The notes under the pieces are model-generated. The model saw only the letters and a list, made by a program, of their open reading frames with translations. It was not told where the DNA came from and did not search any database. The translations under genes and the position numbers were made by a program. A stretch of DNA of 64,000 nt from NCBI GenBank assembly GCA_002786065.1, contig NHNY01000010.1, forward strand, positions 124,001-188,000, written 5' to 3'. Source of the DNA: Microcyclospora pomicola. Lineage: Eukaryota > Ascomycota > Dothideomycetes > Capnodiales. Of this stretch, positions 1 through 13,700 are shown piece by piece. Within the stretch, counting starts at the first letter, position 1. Every line of letters begins with the position of its first letter.

Positions 1-3000
1 CTCGGGAAAATGCCAGTGGCACAACACACACAGAGCAAACTGTCGTATGCTCGACGCTTTGCGTTCTATAGGACAGCATTAAGTCAGACGGAAGTGCCTG
101 CTGACTTTGCATGTGTTCAGGTCAGTCGCACTTCTACAATTCCACGTAAGTATCGTAGCTGATGGTAAGGATTTCTTCTCAGACTGTTCATCCCCTCAAC
201 AATCAGCCTCTCATTCAGCATTCATCACAATTCATCGTTCAAGCATTAATTGAAGCTATTATTCATGATGCAGAGCATGAGAGCTCGCTAGTTCTTGGCG
301 CCTTGGACGATATAAATTCGAATCAGAACTTTAACCAGAAATTGAAACGAGTAGAGCGTGCCGTCATCTCGAAGGCCACCAAACACAGAAATGACTACAG
401 AGCGCACTCGACTGGTCTTGTTGATACCGTATACGGCGTCGTCAAGACGACTTTGGACTGGATCTACCAGGCTGATGGGATTGCACCCACTGAAACAGAT
501 CGTGTGCGGAGGGCCGTGTTCCATCTCAACGCTTGCTGGCAGTGCTTGCTCTACATCATGCGAGATATCAACTTCGATCAGGCCTTGTTCAATGCCTGGC
601 TCTCAGTATTGAACTCGACTCTTGCGGACATTGCGAAGGTGGTGCCACAGGCAATGCAAGTCTTGCTTGATCGTATTCAAAGCGCATTCCTCAAGTTCAA
701 TCAGGACAATCATCCACTAGTTGCGATGGCGTGCGAACCTATGTGGAAAGCACTTCGATCTCCAGTGCCCGCAAATATGGATCAACTCAATTCCGTGCTA
801 GCATTCGAGGATTTGATAGATCGATTCGACGCCTCTTGTCGCCGATTCACGGTCCCGGTCCAAAGTCTTGGTGACCTGAGACTGTCTTTCGCTCGCACGC
901 TCCAGGTGGTGCAGATTTCACCTTCGGCCTTGGACACTTTATCTTCAAGGCTAGAAGGCTTGATCCCAGCCCATGCATCCGATGACGAGCGCGAAGTTTC
1001 CTCCACCAAGACTCCTTTCTTCCGCCCGGTGTTCGAACGGCTTTGCCAAGAAGTGGCATCTTGGGGAATGGATAAACGTGAAAATCCAGCTTCGAACAGT
1101 GCTGTGCTTGAGGTGCTGGCTTTACATCCCACAAAATTTAGTAACCTCGCGACACCGCATCATGTTAATGAACTTCCTCGAGTGAGTCTTGGATCGTTGA
1201 GGCATCTGCTGCCTTCACTGCCAGGCAGCGATTCAGATTCAGATAGCGAGCAGCCGTGGTCGCAGATCTTGCTAGGACAGCTTCGCTCTGTGAAGCACGT
1301 CGACCTCGGAAGCTTGGATCTACTCGAGTCGGAATTCGCGGTGCTCGGCCAAACTTTAGGTCTGTCTGGTCATTTCTTGGCTGTTGATACTCTACCGTGT
1401 CTGGATGTCTGTCTCGAGCGCCTCCTCCGGTCTTTGCTGGAAACGCTTTTGCATTGTTCTGGCGGAGAAGAGCTGCAAAATGTCCTGAATGCCATTAGAA
1501 AGATCCTAGAACATGGACGTGATGCGGACGTACATGTTAATCAAGATGCCCTATTCCCGCTCCCCGAGCACGTTGCTCACTGCGCGTCTTGGCTGGAAAG
1601 CCATCTGGGCTTTGTAGCAAGCTATCTCACAAACACCCAGGACGCCCCCAAGAGACAAATGCGCCTCCATCATGCTGCTCAGGCATGGTCTCGATTCGCC
1701 ACAGTAGCGCTGACTTTGTATCTACCGGCGGCGCCATTCGATCCTGCCATCAAGCCACATTTGGCTCGAAACATGCATAGATACATGCTTGACGATCTGA
1801 CTGGTCAAAGAAAAGCGCTGCAGCAACTCGGAGCTGCTTTGAGTGGAAGTCAGCAGTCCCTTCGCACTAGATTGATCACCACAGACATCGAGGCAATGGG
1901 CTACGAGCCAGCCGTTGACGAAGTGTGCCGCCCACAAGTGTCTGAGTTACCACAGCTGCAGGGTGAATTTGATGGTTTGACCAGAGTCATTCAGGCAATA
2001 CACACTGATTCGGGGACTCATTCACGACTACCCGCAAGGGACTCCGTCGTGTGGAGGAATCTCGAGCACATTCGATCAAGACTGCTGCAGCATTACCGTA
2101 GTTACGATGATCTGACGGAGCCTGTCATTGGATTTATTGATTCATTGCGTGTGGCTGAGAGCCTACAATTTCAAGCCCAGTCTCCGAGCTTCGAAACCGA
2201 GACAGCATCCGCTCTCGCCAAAATCACGCCATTCGTGGGCAGCTCTCTGAAGTTGTGGCAGGCTGATGAAACCTTCGTTGGTGCCATGCAAAATGTGCGA
2301 AACATGCAAGAAAGTATCTTCACATTGTCGATTCTCGCGGTGCGCTGCGATTTGATGCCAATGACCCAAGCGTCTAATGAGCTGGCACTGGAAGTGGACA
2401 ATCAATTCTTGCGTATCTATGACCAATGGAAACTCACCCTCAGCCAAGACCAGAAGAGAGAAATGGCCAACAGCAGCTTATACCGATACCGCGGCGATGA
2501 CGACCCTCTGGAAGACGATTCGTTGGAAGAGCTGGAGGCACTCTTTCCTGCCAACGAGGGACCTTCGTTGGAACTCACTACCAAGCGGAAAATTGACGAT
2601 CAGGAGCTCGCTCACCATTTGGCAAACGCCCACCGCAACATTTTCGTACAGGGTTCTAGCAGTGATTGGTCTGCTATGGTCGAGCTTCTGCAGAATTTCG
2701 GATCCGTGGTCGGAGACTCCATTCGCAGCATCGATCTGAAAGAGTTGATACCAACCATCCTACTATCCATGATCAAAGCTTCACCCAGCTCTCTGGCGCA
2801 GTCACCCATTCCCTACAACATATATGTGGACGCAAACATACCAGAGATGAAAAAGCTCGTCAGACTTCTCTTCAAGATCGAAGCGCGATTTAGCGAGCTT
2901 CATTCAGCTTGGCCAGAGCATGCCACACCGATCGATGTTCTTCGTCTTTGCGACCACATAAGGGCGTTGCATCATGTCGATCCTCTCATACAAGTCCTAC

Positions 3001-6000
3001 CTCATCTGGAGAAACTTCATTCGACAATTAATGACTGGCAGCGCGTTGCAAGCAAAGAGTTTTCGGCCGCTGAAGTCCACGAGGATCTTACTGACACCAT
3101 CATTCGATGGCGCCAGGTCGAACTGTCAAGTTGGGCAGGCTTACTGGAGCATGAGACTTCGGCATGCCACAGAGCCGCGAGCTCATGGTGGTACATTGCG
3201 TACGAGACTATAATCCTCGCTACCGACCAGTTGCGCTCCGATGTCGTAGAGCTAAAGCAACACGCGGAGGGCTTGGTCAAAACATTGGAGACTTTCATGT
3301 CCAATTGTGGCTTGGGAGAATTTGTCCCGCGCTTGACCATGCTTCGCGCTTTTGAAGGCCATCTTGCCTGTGCCGCAACTCAAGCTCCTGCTCTAAGCGT
3401 TGTACATCATTCGATCGCCAACTTCATCGCCTACTTGGACAACTACACTTCATCAATAGCTGAAGTGATCTCGAAAGGCCGCAGCGAGATCGAGAAGGAG
3501 ATCAAAAACGTTGTCCAAGTGGCAAGCTGGAAAGATCGCAACATCGCAGTCCTGAGGCAGAGTGCGCAGACTTCGCACAAGAAGCTGTTGCGTCTTGTGC
3601 GCAAATACCGCAGGCTTTTAGCCCAGCCTGTTGCCACCCATGTTCAAAGCATCATATCAATCAAGTCTGCTCCTACGCGGGCAGATTCAAATTCAGCCGG
3701 ATTGCCACTTGCAGGAAGTCACCCTATCCTGTCACCGGTTGATCTTTCTTCGCACCACGTCCAGACTTGGATCTCAAGACCAGACCGCTACAAGAATGTC
3801 GCAAAAACTGTAACGCTAATGCGGACCAAGCTTACGGATGTTACCAAGGGCTCAAGTCTGGCGGATCGTCTACCTTCTTTTACCAGTGATCTCCAATCAA
3901 ACATCAAGGAGCTCCAGAAGGCCACTCCAGCAACACTCACGGAAAAGAATAAAAATTTGGTGCAGCATCTCAAGACCAGAAAACGTCGCTTGCTCGCAGA
4001 CGTGATGAAAGACCTCAAGGCAATGGGCTTCCAATCAAATCTCAGTGGAGACATTCTGGCTCGACAGAGCGGTCTTCATCGTGTACTGGCGCATACCCCT
4101 GCACTTTCATCTCTTACGAAGTCAACGGTGTCAACAGATGCGGCCGATCAAAGCTTCTACCAACTCTTGAGCATCTTCCCAACAGTACGAGAAAGCGCAA
4201 GGAAGCATTCTGAAGATCTGACGCCAGCTGAGACGGCACGATGTCTTGCGCTTCTTGAAAGCATACTTCACACGTCAGTACTACAGCGGATTGTGCTCGG
4301 CGAAGTGATAGCACGACTTTCTAGCTTGGGAGTTCTGGTTCGCCAGTTTGAAGCTTTTGCTTCCTCGATGGACTCGTCAGTGGCGGGCACGTCAATGAAC
4401 ACAAGTGCGACTGGTCTGAAAGCTCGTTGTCTAGCTCAGGCCTTGAATCTGTGCTCGAGCAATGTTAGCGTTCAGCAAACGTTATCAAACGCGGACTATA
4501 GTTCCACTCTTGAAGAGCTGGGTCGAATTCTCGGATCTGTGTCAGAGCTTGTAGCTGGTTTGAACATTGGGCCACAATTACCGACTGGATTGCACGATAA
4601 GATCACCACTGACGGTGCACTTACGCTGCAGGAGATTGGCGCAAACGTCTTGCTTTTGGTCAGTTCAGCATCCGATAGGCATCCCGAGCTAGAGCCTACG
4701 TTACACCAGATGACCAAATGGATCGAAACTCAGAGCGAGAGTCGGGCTTCAGATATGGTCAACACGGTTCCCAAAGACGACGCAGAATCATGGGTTGCAG
4801 ATCTTCTAGCAATGCTTGACCAGAGTCTAGGCAGCCTCGAGGAGATACAAAAAGTGGCCCATGTCTCGTCACAACCGCAAGGGAAGGCGTGGCTCATAGG
4901 ACATCAGAGACAGCTGAACCATCACTTCGACCTACTCCGACTGGGAGCAATGGAACATGAGCTAGCTTCGCTCTTGAACCGCCTCAGGAACTTTTGTAGC
5001 GAGCCTGCCAGCCTACTTTCCGGCCTTTCAGCAGCGTCTTGGACCGTACAGCCAATTCTCCGAGAGTACATAGGCGCTGGCAGGCTATTCTCTGACGAGC
5101 TGTACTCAATGCATGTTGAGACCAATCACATGGCATTCCAGCTAGCCACATCGTTCGTCCAGCTAGCGCAAAATGGATTCTGCACGCCATCGGAAAAAGA
5201 ATCAGGCAAAAATGAAAACTCTGGAGAGCTAGAAAGTGGTACAGGCCTTGGTGACGGCGAAGGAGCGGAAGATATCAGTAAAGACATTGGCGACGATGAA
5301 GACTTGGGTGATGTTGCGCAACAACCTCAAGGCGAAGAAAAGGACAACGAGATAGAAAATGAGAAGGATGCTGTAGACATGGCAGATCAGGAGATGGAAG
5401 GAGCTTTAGATGACGGAGATGCCGAGTCCGGTGACGATGAGAAGGATGGTGACAGCGACGGCGACGGCGACGATGAAGTGGAAGAAGAAGCAGGCAATGT
5501 GGATGATCTTGGTCCTTCGACCATCGATGAGAAGATGTGGGATGAAGGCAAGGACGAGGAGCTTAGGGATAAGCAGGCCGATAGCGGGAAAGGGACAGAC
5601 GCTGAAAAGGATCTAGCTGCTGCAGATGAAGGCGGCAGTAACAGCGATGGAGGTCAAGACCAGAATGAGATGGAGGCAGGCGCTGATGAGGATGAACACG
5701 TTGACCAGCACGATTTGGAAAAACCCGATGCGCACGTTGAAGAGCAGTCAACTCTTGAGCTGCCTGAGGATCTAAACATCGAAGGCGAGAAGCCTGTTGA
5801 TGAAGGATCTGATGAAGAGTCAGTACGCGGTGACGACATGGATGAACCTACTAATGTTGAAGATGGGGAGGAGGAGGCAACTGGCGAGGCGCAACCCGAG
5901 CTGGAACCTGACCGCGAAGAGAGCGAATTTGGCGACGAAGCCGATCAGAATGGCATGGGCGAGGAAGACAAAGAAGACGCCGATGGGGGAGACGACGCTC

Positions 6001-7679
6001 AATCAGATGTTTTGATGCTGGATAATGACCAACGTGAGGATGATCGCATGCAAGAGGATGAGATCTTTGGTGAGAGTGGATTTGGCCCGGAGCAGAAGCA
6101 AGATCAAACAAGTAAAGTCTCGGACGCTCCAGCCGCGCAAGAGAAAGATGCCGATATGGAACCAGGCGAAGGTGATGCTCAAGAAAACACAGGAGCCGCT
6201 GGTGGGCAGAGCGAGGTTCAGGGTGAAGACTCGGGAGCGGATCGGGATGTGCAGAACCAGGCACAATTACCCTACAAGCAAATCGGCGATGCGTTAGATG
6301 ATTGGTACCGTCAAAACAAGGCTATTCAGGACGCGCAGCCATCGAATCAGAATCCTGAACCTGAGAAGACTGTTGATATGGCTGACGCTGAATTCGAGCA
6401 CCTCCCGGACGCCGATACTCATGCAGATGCACAAGCTCTTGGAACAGCAAACACCGAGCAAGCTACAGCCATCGCGGAAGAGGATGGTTTGGCCCACAAC
6501 GATCAAGACCAGCCTGAGCAACCTCCTGTGGAGGATGGACATGATGAACCGATCGTCGACGGTGATGACCACCTGGACAAGGATATGTCAAACGTCTTTC
6601 CCGAAAGCAACCTACGCCCAGATGACCTCTCGAAATCGTTCGTAGGCGAATCGAAGAACACGGAGGGAGACATTGACATGGAAGACGCAGTATCCCGAAG
6701 CGAGAGCGAAGAAGTCGACCGCGTGGATGAGCAAATGCTGAATGTCCACATCTCGCCAAACGATGCGCCCGCTGGTCTGACGATTGAACAAGCCCGCGCT
6801 CTCTGGTCTGAACATGAAGCGAACACTCGAAGTCTGTCGCTCATGCTGACCGAGCATCTACGCCTCATCTTGCATCCAACTCAAGCGACTAAGATGAGAG
6901 GCGACTTCCGCACGGGAAAGCGACTCAACATCAAAAGGATCATACCGTACATCGCATCGTCGTACAAGCGTGACAAGATATGGATGCGACGCTCTGTACC
7001 CAGCAAACGTTCTTACCAGATCATGCTGGCCATAGATGACTCTCAATCAATGGCAGAAAGTGATAGCCGCAACTTAGCTTTCGACACACTGGCACTGGTC
7101 GCCAAGAGCATGTCAATGCTCGAAGTGGGCGAGCTTGGCGTCGTACGATTTGGCGAAGATGTGGATGTTGCCCATGACTTCCAGACGCCTTTCACCACGG
7201 AGGCCGGAGCCGAAGTCTTTCGCAACTTTACCTTCGCGCAAAGCAAGACTAACGTGCGCAAGTTACTTGGCGAATCGATCGAATTGTTCCGCAATGCCAG
7301 ACTCAAGGCAGCCGGCTCCGCAAGAGATCTGTGGCAATTACAGCTGATCATCTCTGATGGTGTTTGCGAGGATCATCCGACCATCCGCCAACTTGTCCGG
7401 CAAGCGCATGAGGAGAGAATCATGATCGTCTTCATCGTTGTGGATTCTACCATAACAGCATCCACGGTGTCCGACGGTCCGAAACAAAGCATCCTTGATT
7501 TACAGACTGCTGAGTTTACCAAAGATGCCGCAGGCGAGATGCAGCTGAGGATGGTCAAGTACCTAGACACCTTCCCATTCAACTACTATCTGATTGTACG
7601 AGACGTGCACGAGTTGCCAGGTGTCTTGGCTGCGGCTTTGAGGCAATGGTTTGCAGAGGTTGTTGAGACCAGTGGCTAG
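1..7679 (+). CDS. MDN1: Midasin (Rea1/Mdn1), C-terminal half, 5' partial
   Basis: Midasin is the giant nuclear AAA+ ATPase that strips assembly factors from pre-60S ribosomes. Only the C-terminal half is visible, about 2,538 residues. The first exon fragment (1-120) joins in frame across a 62-nt intron at 121-182 (GTCAGT donor, GCTGAT branch, CAG acceptor) to one long exon, 183-7679. The ATG at 162 lies inside that intron and is not the start. The long exon encodes the helical linker, then a very D/E-rich region (about nt 5200-6700), then a VWA domain. The VWA MIDAS motif reads DDSQS (about nt 7030), and the domain ends near ELPGVLAAALRQWF. In this family the VWA/MIDAS module binds the UBL domains of Ytm1 and Rsa4, which lets the motor pull. 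The six AAA modules lie upstream of the window. Identity is secure from the acidic-linker plus terminal MIDAS layout. Confidence 0.93.
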
Positions 7680-8142
7680 GCAGGGGGAGGACCCGACCGT
7701 GACTAAGAGTGCCTCACATGACTGTCTCAGATAGACTTGTATACTGTAGTAAGACAGCGTACATACATGATTATGGTTCTTCGTTGATTTTAGAAGGCCA
7801 GGCGTCGTGATGATCGTAAGACCACCTGAGCGAAAGGGTCAAGACCCTGAACGCATTACTAGAGGCAATCTTCATTTCGTAACATCTCTAAACACCATTC
7901 CAGCTGTCTGTCCGCGAGACTTCATTCATAATGTCAGCTATGGAGGCACTGGACAGAAGCCCAAAAATGTAGCGAAGGAGATCGGACTCAGACATGACCA
8001 GGTTGCCCAGGTCTTCCTCTTAGGATGTCCTCTCCCCCGATTCCCGCCTATTACCCCAAATGTTAGTTAGCCGAACGACGTTTCGGATCACAGAAGAACG
8101 CAAAAAGATCAAAAGATTGAGCTGCGACACTCTGAGGTTACT
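7680..8142. other. Intergenic, MDN1 3' flank to tRNA-Lys
   Basis: I see no supportable gene here. An 87-codon frame on the + strand (7807-8070) has no recognisable features and is probably chance. The first part presumably holds the midasin 3' UTR and poly(A) signals. Confidence 0.5.
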
Positions 8143-8238
8143 CCCGCGGAGAGGCTCGAACTCTCAACCTTGAGATACCAGTGACTCCGAATACAGAGCT
8201 TAAAAGTCTCACGCGCTAGCCAATTGTGCCACGCGGGA
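8143..8238 (-). tRNA. tRNA-Lys (anticodon UUU) with a 24-nt intron
   Basis: The minus strand folds as a tRNA. The 7-bp acceptor stem is TCCCGCG/CGCGGGA, and the D-arm is GCAC...GCGC with one A-C mismatch. The anticodon stem is TGAGA/TCTCA around loop C-T-TTT-A-A, the variable loop is AGGTT, and the T arm is GAGAG-TTCGAGC-CTCTC. The anticodon TTT reads lysine AAA/AAG codons. An intron interrupts it at the canonical place, one base 3' of the anticodon: 24 nt at 8177-8200, to be removed by the tRNA splicing endonuclease rather than the spliceosome. The discriminator base is G. Internal A and B boxes (TGGCACAATTGG-type and GGTTGAGAGTTCGAGCC-type) would drive RNA polymerase III. Both stems flanking the intron pair perfectly, so the call is firm. 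Confidence 0.93.
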
Positions 8239-8756
8239 CGGAGCAAACCATTTAGAGTATTGAAATTTTCGGAAAAATATAATTCTATGTGCAGTCACCG
8301 CCGAAGATTTACCGACATCCGGCTTGCTATAAAGTGCCCATCACCGTCCCAATTGCCAATGTGCTTTCAGGTATCAACGCATTGCACGATGTGCTTCGTG
8401 GAGAGTTCAAGGCTAGTGGCTCAAAGGGTAGTTCGATCTCTGAAGGATTAGCCGCGGTCGTAACATCATTACACAGCAGCTCGACACGGCCTGGCGAAGA
8501 GATGTGTGAAGTCCAGTGTACGACATTGAAGGCGAAACCTTACATCATGTCATTGATTGACAAGTATTGCGTGAAAGTCCTATGAACACGAGGCAAAGCC
8601 CTTGAATGTATGATACCCGACCTCTGTTTTAACGAATGCGATATATGTCTGTGCCTGGGTTACACACCAAACCGCCCTTGCGTCCCTTGCTCCCTGGCGT
8701 GGCCAAGATTCCACGCCCACGCCTGCAAGGGATATGGCCTCGACTTGCCGCGTGAT
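8239..8756. other. Intergenic, no supported gene
   Basis: A 98-codon + strand frame (8289-8585) and its 75-codon neighbour show no motif, signal peptide or homologue that I recognise. Nothing else stands out. Confidence 0.4.
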
Positions 8757-9333
8757 TCATGAGGACATACCACTGAGGCCGTCGTCATCGTCTGCATCGG
8801 GCAGCACATCTGCATCGGAACCTTCTGAACTTCCACGCGAGGACATGCCTGCGTCTGGCAAGATATCTGGGTCTGGATCGTCTGGATAATCGTCTGCGGA
8901 AAATGGGTTGTATGACACTGTGCGGAATATATCCAGCTGATACAATTGCACCAGAAGCTCGATGAAGTCGGTCGTATACGCGACCCAGTCGATGAGCATG
9001 TCGGAGAAGTTCGGGACCTTGGACGCCGCCGTCTAAGCCAGCTCGTCTCTGTCATTGTGCAAGTCTTCTCTGGTATATGTCCTGTTATCCTCGTCTCTGC
9101 TCGACTCGACAAGTATGGATAGGAAACGACAGGTGTATTCGCAGAAAGTCTCGCGCTTCCAGACGTTCGCATCGCTGCTTTTGTTAGCAGGACCTTGACT
9201 GTTGCTGGTGACGGCTACACTACCCTTCCTGTCCGAAGTATGCCTTGACTATTTCTTCAAAGAGACCAAGGAACTCTTCGTCTACAGCGTATTCGTCGCC
9301 GAAAGGTGCGGTCGCCTCCGAGATATGGTCCAT
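8757..9333 (-). CDS. Hypothetical acidic protein with one in-frame TAG
   Basis: I do not recognise this gene. Exon 1 (9224-9333) starts MDHISEATAPFGDEY. It is followed by a textbook 49-nt intron (9175-9223; GTAGTG donor, GCTAAC branch, CAG acceptor), and exon 2 (8757-9174) continues in frame. Exon 2 carries a single TAG (9033-9035), after which the same frame runs on for over 90 codons into an Asp/Pro/Ser-rich tail (DDYPDDPDPD, later a D-D-D-D run). Either the TAG is a true stop giving a protein of about 84 residues, or it is the AG of a second, 78-nt in-frame intron (9033-9110, weak GTCGAG donor, ATAAC branch), or it is a point mutation of CAG. Composition on both sides of the TAG looks like one protein. 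The region is gene-poor and accessory, so a lineage-specific or decaying gene is likely. Confidence 0.45.
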
Positions 9334-10760
9334 CCTGGGGAGTCGGCTAGATCCGATGCTGGTCTTCAAAGGCGAAGCTAAGCAATGCAATGATGTATGT
9401 CTGCGGTGAAGTGATAGATCGATGCACAGAGTTCAACGACTCCGAAAATACCAGGTCAAGCAAGACGAGGTAAACTTCGTTGCTGCTGTTTTGTTGAGCC
9501 TTTTCAATGCAAGTGCAAAGCAAGACAACGTCAGGTCCAGTATGGGACCGGGGAAGGACTGATTCATGCTTGATCAGACTCGATTGGCGCGTGTCGAATA
9601 TGATGTTGTTTGCCAACATCACTGCCTGCTCTGTATATAAGATGTCTTACGTATAGAGATGATTATCGTTATCTCTAGGCACACTTCACCTTTCGAAGTT
9701 GGTCTCTGAACTGTTGTGCTTTCACGCCATCAGCCCGGCGCATCATCCCGTCAAGACACACAGCTTCGTCATGCGTCTTTGTGTCCGTACATGTAAGCCA
9801 TCATGGCATCGGACGAATGCGATAAAGCACGGAGTATGATGCACATGCTCCGTCATGCTGACCCAGTATGGAGTGTTGGGACATACAGCATATGTAATTC
9901 CTGGCTGGTTGTGTCGTGCCACTTCCAATCGGTCGTACTATGACCTCGTCACCTCCTTGTTTCTGCGCCCACAACAAAGGATGGGTTTTCTGTCTCCTTA
10001 CCGTACTGATCGTATGTGGCGGGATATTGAGTGTAGGTACTCATGCATTACGGATGAAAGAGCACGCCACTGCTGAACAACAGTGCATTACAATTACACA
10101 CCAAACCGGCGTCGTCCTCTGCGACACCGAGGTCACGGATGCCGGCCAAAGACGAGGAGGACAATGCTTCAATGAGTTCAGCCAAGGTATCGCGAAGGCT
10201 GAGGCCTCAGCACCATTGCTGGTCCCGGGCTAAGAGGCTTGTACTGATTCCTGGCTGGCGGTGTTGCCTCCATGCGCCGCCATACAGCATCCATCGACGA
10301 ACTGGCGCACAGAGATATGTATGGACTGGTAGCATTCGTCAGCAATAAAGATCGTCTTTTGCGCACGCATCATATGTGTTGCGCAAGGTGTGTTTCCCCC
10401 ACGATGCACTGCGCCAACGCATCATTGACGTTGACTGCTGTCCGCAGACATGCAAGGACATCAGAATAAAGCGAGTCACCGCTGGCATTGATACACGATA
10501 TGACTACCTACAGCTGCCATATTGTAGTAGACTTATTTATATGGTGCCTGGCATGATCGATCTGGATGTGGCCCATGATATGTTGTACGATGTCAGGCAA
10601 GGTCGGGCTGTCTCTCGAAGCTAAAGGTTACACTCAAAGGCTTCAGTGCCTCCACGCCACTGTCATGCTATCATTGTTCGAAGGATCTTCCTTCAGGCCA
10701 TGTGCCTATTGAAACAGTAAGCTGGGACTCAGCTTTCCCGTGGACTTGTTCCAGGTCAAT
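9334..10760. other. Gene-poor stretch of 1.4 kb
   Basis: Frames of 60-105 codons occur on both strands (for example 9347-9622 minus, 9916-10233 plus), but none has a recognisable domain, a consistent splice structure or a signal peptide. No terminal repeats or transposase-like frame were seen. The last part should contain the promoter of the secreted-protein gene starting at 10761. Confidence 0.4.
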
Positions 10761-13700
10761 ATGTTTTCATTTCCGCTTCACGTCTTGAGCTGGCTAGGTG
10801 CTTCTGGTAGCAGAAAACCGACCGCCCTCTTACATCGAAGTCCGTACTAATTTGATCTGCAGTGCCTATGTTCGCTTCCGTTGATCATGGTACTTTGCAT
10901 CTCGAGCAATCGGGTAAGAACTGCATGATGAGATCTCTTGGTCCGGACTGATACTTCAATCAGCTCGCAACATATCCATGAATCCCGCGGGAGCCAATGC
11001 ATCAATGTTTCCAACGGGAGGTACGATTCCAATAACAAGAACCCATCCTGGGGATGAGCTTAGGAGTGATAGCAAGGCCTTTGAGACAGAGCGGAAGATT
11101 TCAGACCAAGTTATTATAACAGCAAGCACATACCACGGCTATCTCCCCATAGACTCTCCTCAACGAACAAGCCTGGACATACCTGTGACAACCCTGTCCC
11201 GAGCATCAACGAGCTATATTCAGGTTCCAGATCTGGGGCACCAAGCAATAGCGGCATTCGTGTCAGTTCGAAAGGACGTTCCTTCATCTCGAGGAGACCA
11301 CAACTTGCCGCAAATTACTCATCCATCGCATATTACTATAACATCAAGTGCAGTCCGAGTCGTACCTGTAAGAAGCTCAGTCGCAGCTGGTGTGAGTTCG
11401 ACTGATGCCATTAACTACGCCAATGACTTCACTCCGCCACGTCTGCTTAGCAATCCAGGACAAGCTACCAGCATAGGGCACCCGAGCACATTTCCAAGTA
11501 AGAAGCGCCGCTCTCTTGGCAGCTCTTTAAGTTCCTCTTCAGCGAAGAGACTTCCAGTGGCACCAGCTGCCAGAAACCTCCATATCGAACCAAAAGCATT
11601 GTTCCCTCGAGCGCTGCTAGGTACTGGACCCGTACCACCTTACGAGACATCTCCTCCGCGAAACGATAATACGGGCTTTGGTTCCTTCGGAGCCGCTCCC
11701 ACTGCTCTCCGTCCAGATATACGAGTCGAGCAACTTCCTCAGAATAAGCTTGCGCATAATGTGACCAGTACACAGTCTGTCGCCTCGGAAGACTCTAGTA
11801 AGTGCTTACCATGTTTCAGTCTTTCGATCCCCGATCTAATCCGTGGTAGTGGACGGACCGTACTGTGCTATAGGCGGATTTGATTTCGACGCCGAGTCAG
11901 GCGAGAATGGACCGCCTCTCGAGCGTTCTGGCGATGACGAGAACAATGGTATGTTGCCTGCGCTATCCTGTTCAGCGCACATCCTGTCTCTGACATACCA
12001 AGTAGATGATATAATCTCTCAAGACGACGACGACGACGAGGGTGTAGAGGGACCAGGAATAGGTCCTGTTCCACCATATCCGATTTACCCTCTGTTGAAT
12101 AGTACCGTGGCTCCAGGTACGCCGTTGAACGGAACTCGTCGTGATGGTCGACCTAACGTGTTCATGTAGGTGGCAATATGTCTAATGGCACAGGTCAGTC
12201 TCCGTCGCTGCACATGGCAAGTCAGCTGTTCTAATATACAGCTGGGTTGAAGATTTCTTTCCCGACGAAGACGAAGGTCTTGAGGGTGCCGGTCCGATAA
12301 GCCTCGGTATAGGTAGGCTGCTATGAATGATCTTTGACTCGTGACTCTTGTCTAACTCGTCACAGGAGGGGATGACTCGACGGAAGATGAAGGCGAAGAA
12401 GGCCCTGCCCTGGAAGGCTCCGGTGAGATTCACTCCCAAACACAACCCTTGCCATGAACGACACCCTAACTTGCGGCTCGAAAGTAGACGCTCTCGACGA
12501 AGACGAAGGCCAGGAAGGCACCGTTGCACCGGGAGTAGCTATTTGTAGGTCGTCTGTCAATGTCTGCTATCAAACAAGACGTTCTTACGTGGAAGATAGA
12601 CGGAGGAGCTTCTATTATCGAGCCAGACGAGGATCAGGGTGAGGACGGCCCTCCTCCTTACCCACTTGAAGCCGGTGAGCCCACCCCGTCCAACAGCGAT
12701 ACCCGCGGTGCTGACCTGTGATATGAAAGCTCCGGCATGTAGTGCAGTATTCGACTATGATGAAGACCAGGGTGGAGACAGCACTTCATCTTTGAGCAAC
12801 GCAACAGGTAAGTCCACCTAACGGTTATTGATGTGGACGTACTGACTTTCGACTCAGTTGGTGAGTAACATACCCTGGACGTCGATTTGGGAGAGAACTT
12901 GGGGTGAGGTCGACGTTATGCCGAGCGGAGACACGAGTGATCCCCCGATGTCACAGTCGAGACATTCTGACGGTCGCCACAGATGGAGGCTCTTGCCACA
13001 TTCCTATCGGGGATGATGACGAGGGCGAAGATGGTATTGAATCCGCCGACCCCAGTTCAGGTAGGTGCTAGTATTATGCTTGTCGTATGATGAGATCTAA
13101 CGTGGGACATAGCTGGGACCGCTGCCGACGGCGATGAAGGTGAAGAGGGCGATGCTCCTACGTGTAGCCCGACTAGAAGTACGAGCTATGTGGTCTCATG
13201 CACTTCTCCACCTGCAAGCTCTACACGAATTTGTAGCACAACGGCAACGATCATTCAGACCGTATTGGGTTCTGGCTGCAGTACTACAGCATCGCCTAGT
13301 AAGTGTGATTGCCCCAGAATTCTGTCTACGCTTGCTCTAAGTATGTGATCTAGAAACAACGCTCTGTCGAAGTCCGCTCGACTACAATGCTGCCCAAGGC
13401 GACGATACTTATGGCAATCTCACTAAGGCGGAGATAACCTTGACATCTGCGACACCAGTGGTGACACCCGATTGCATACCAGCAGCGTCAGGGATCTATC
13501 CAACTAAATCGGCAGTTCCGGCTGTGCAGAATTTCTGCAACGAGATCACGTCCGAGGAGTCTCTTATGCTATATCCTGGGTGTGGCTATGAGAAGAACCA
13601 GACCTATCCTCTCGAAGGGGGTCTATTCAAGCTGCAGCTTGTCATGAACTGGCAGGGTAATGGGCAGAATACAACGATCGGGGATAGTCTTAAGATCAGC

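Noticed and set aside
162-182. ATG at 162 as the start of the 2,505-codon midasin frame
   Set aside because: It lies within a 62-nt intron (121-182); the frame from base 1 joins in phase to 183, and midasin is a much longer protein.
9890-10265. Short repeated phrase ATTCCTGGCTGG (near 9899 and 10248) as part of a repeat element
   Set aside because: Similarity does not extend beyond about 13 bases; likely coincidence.
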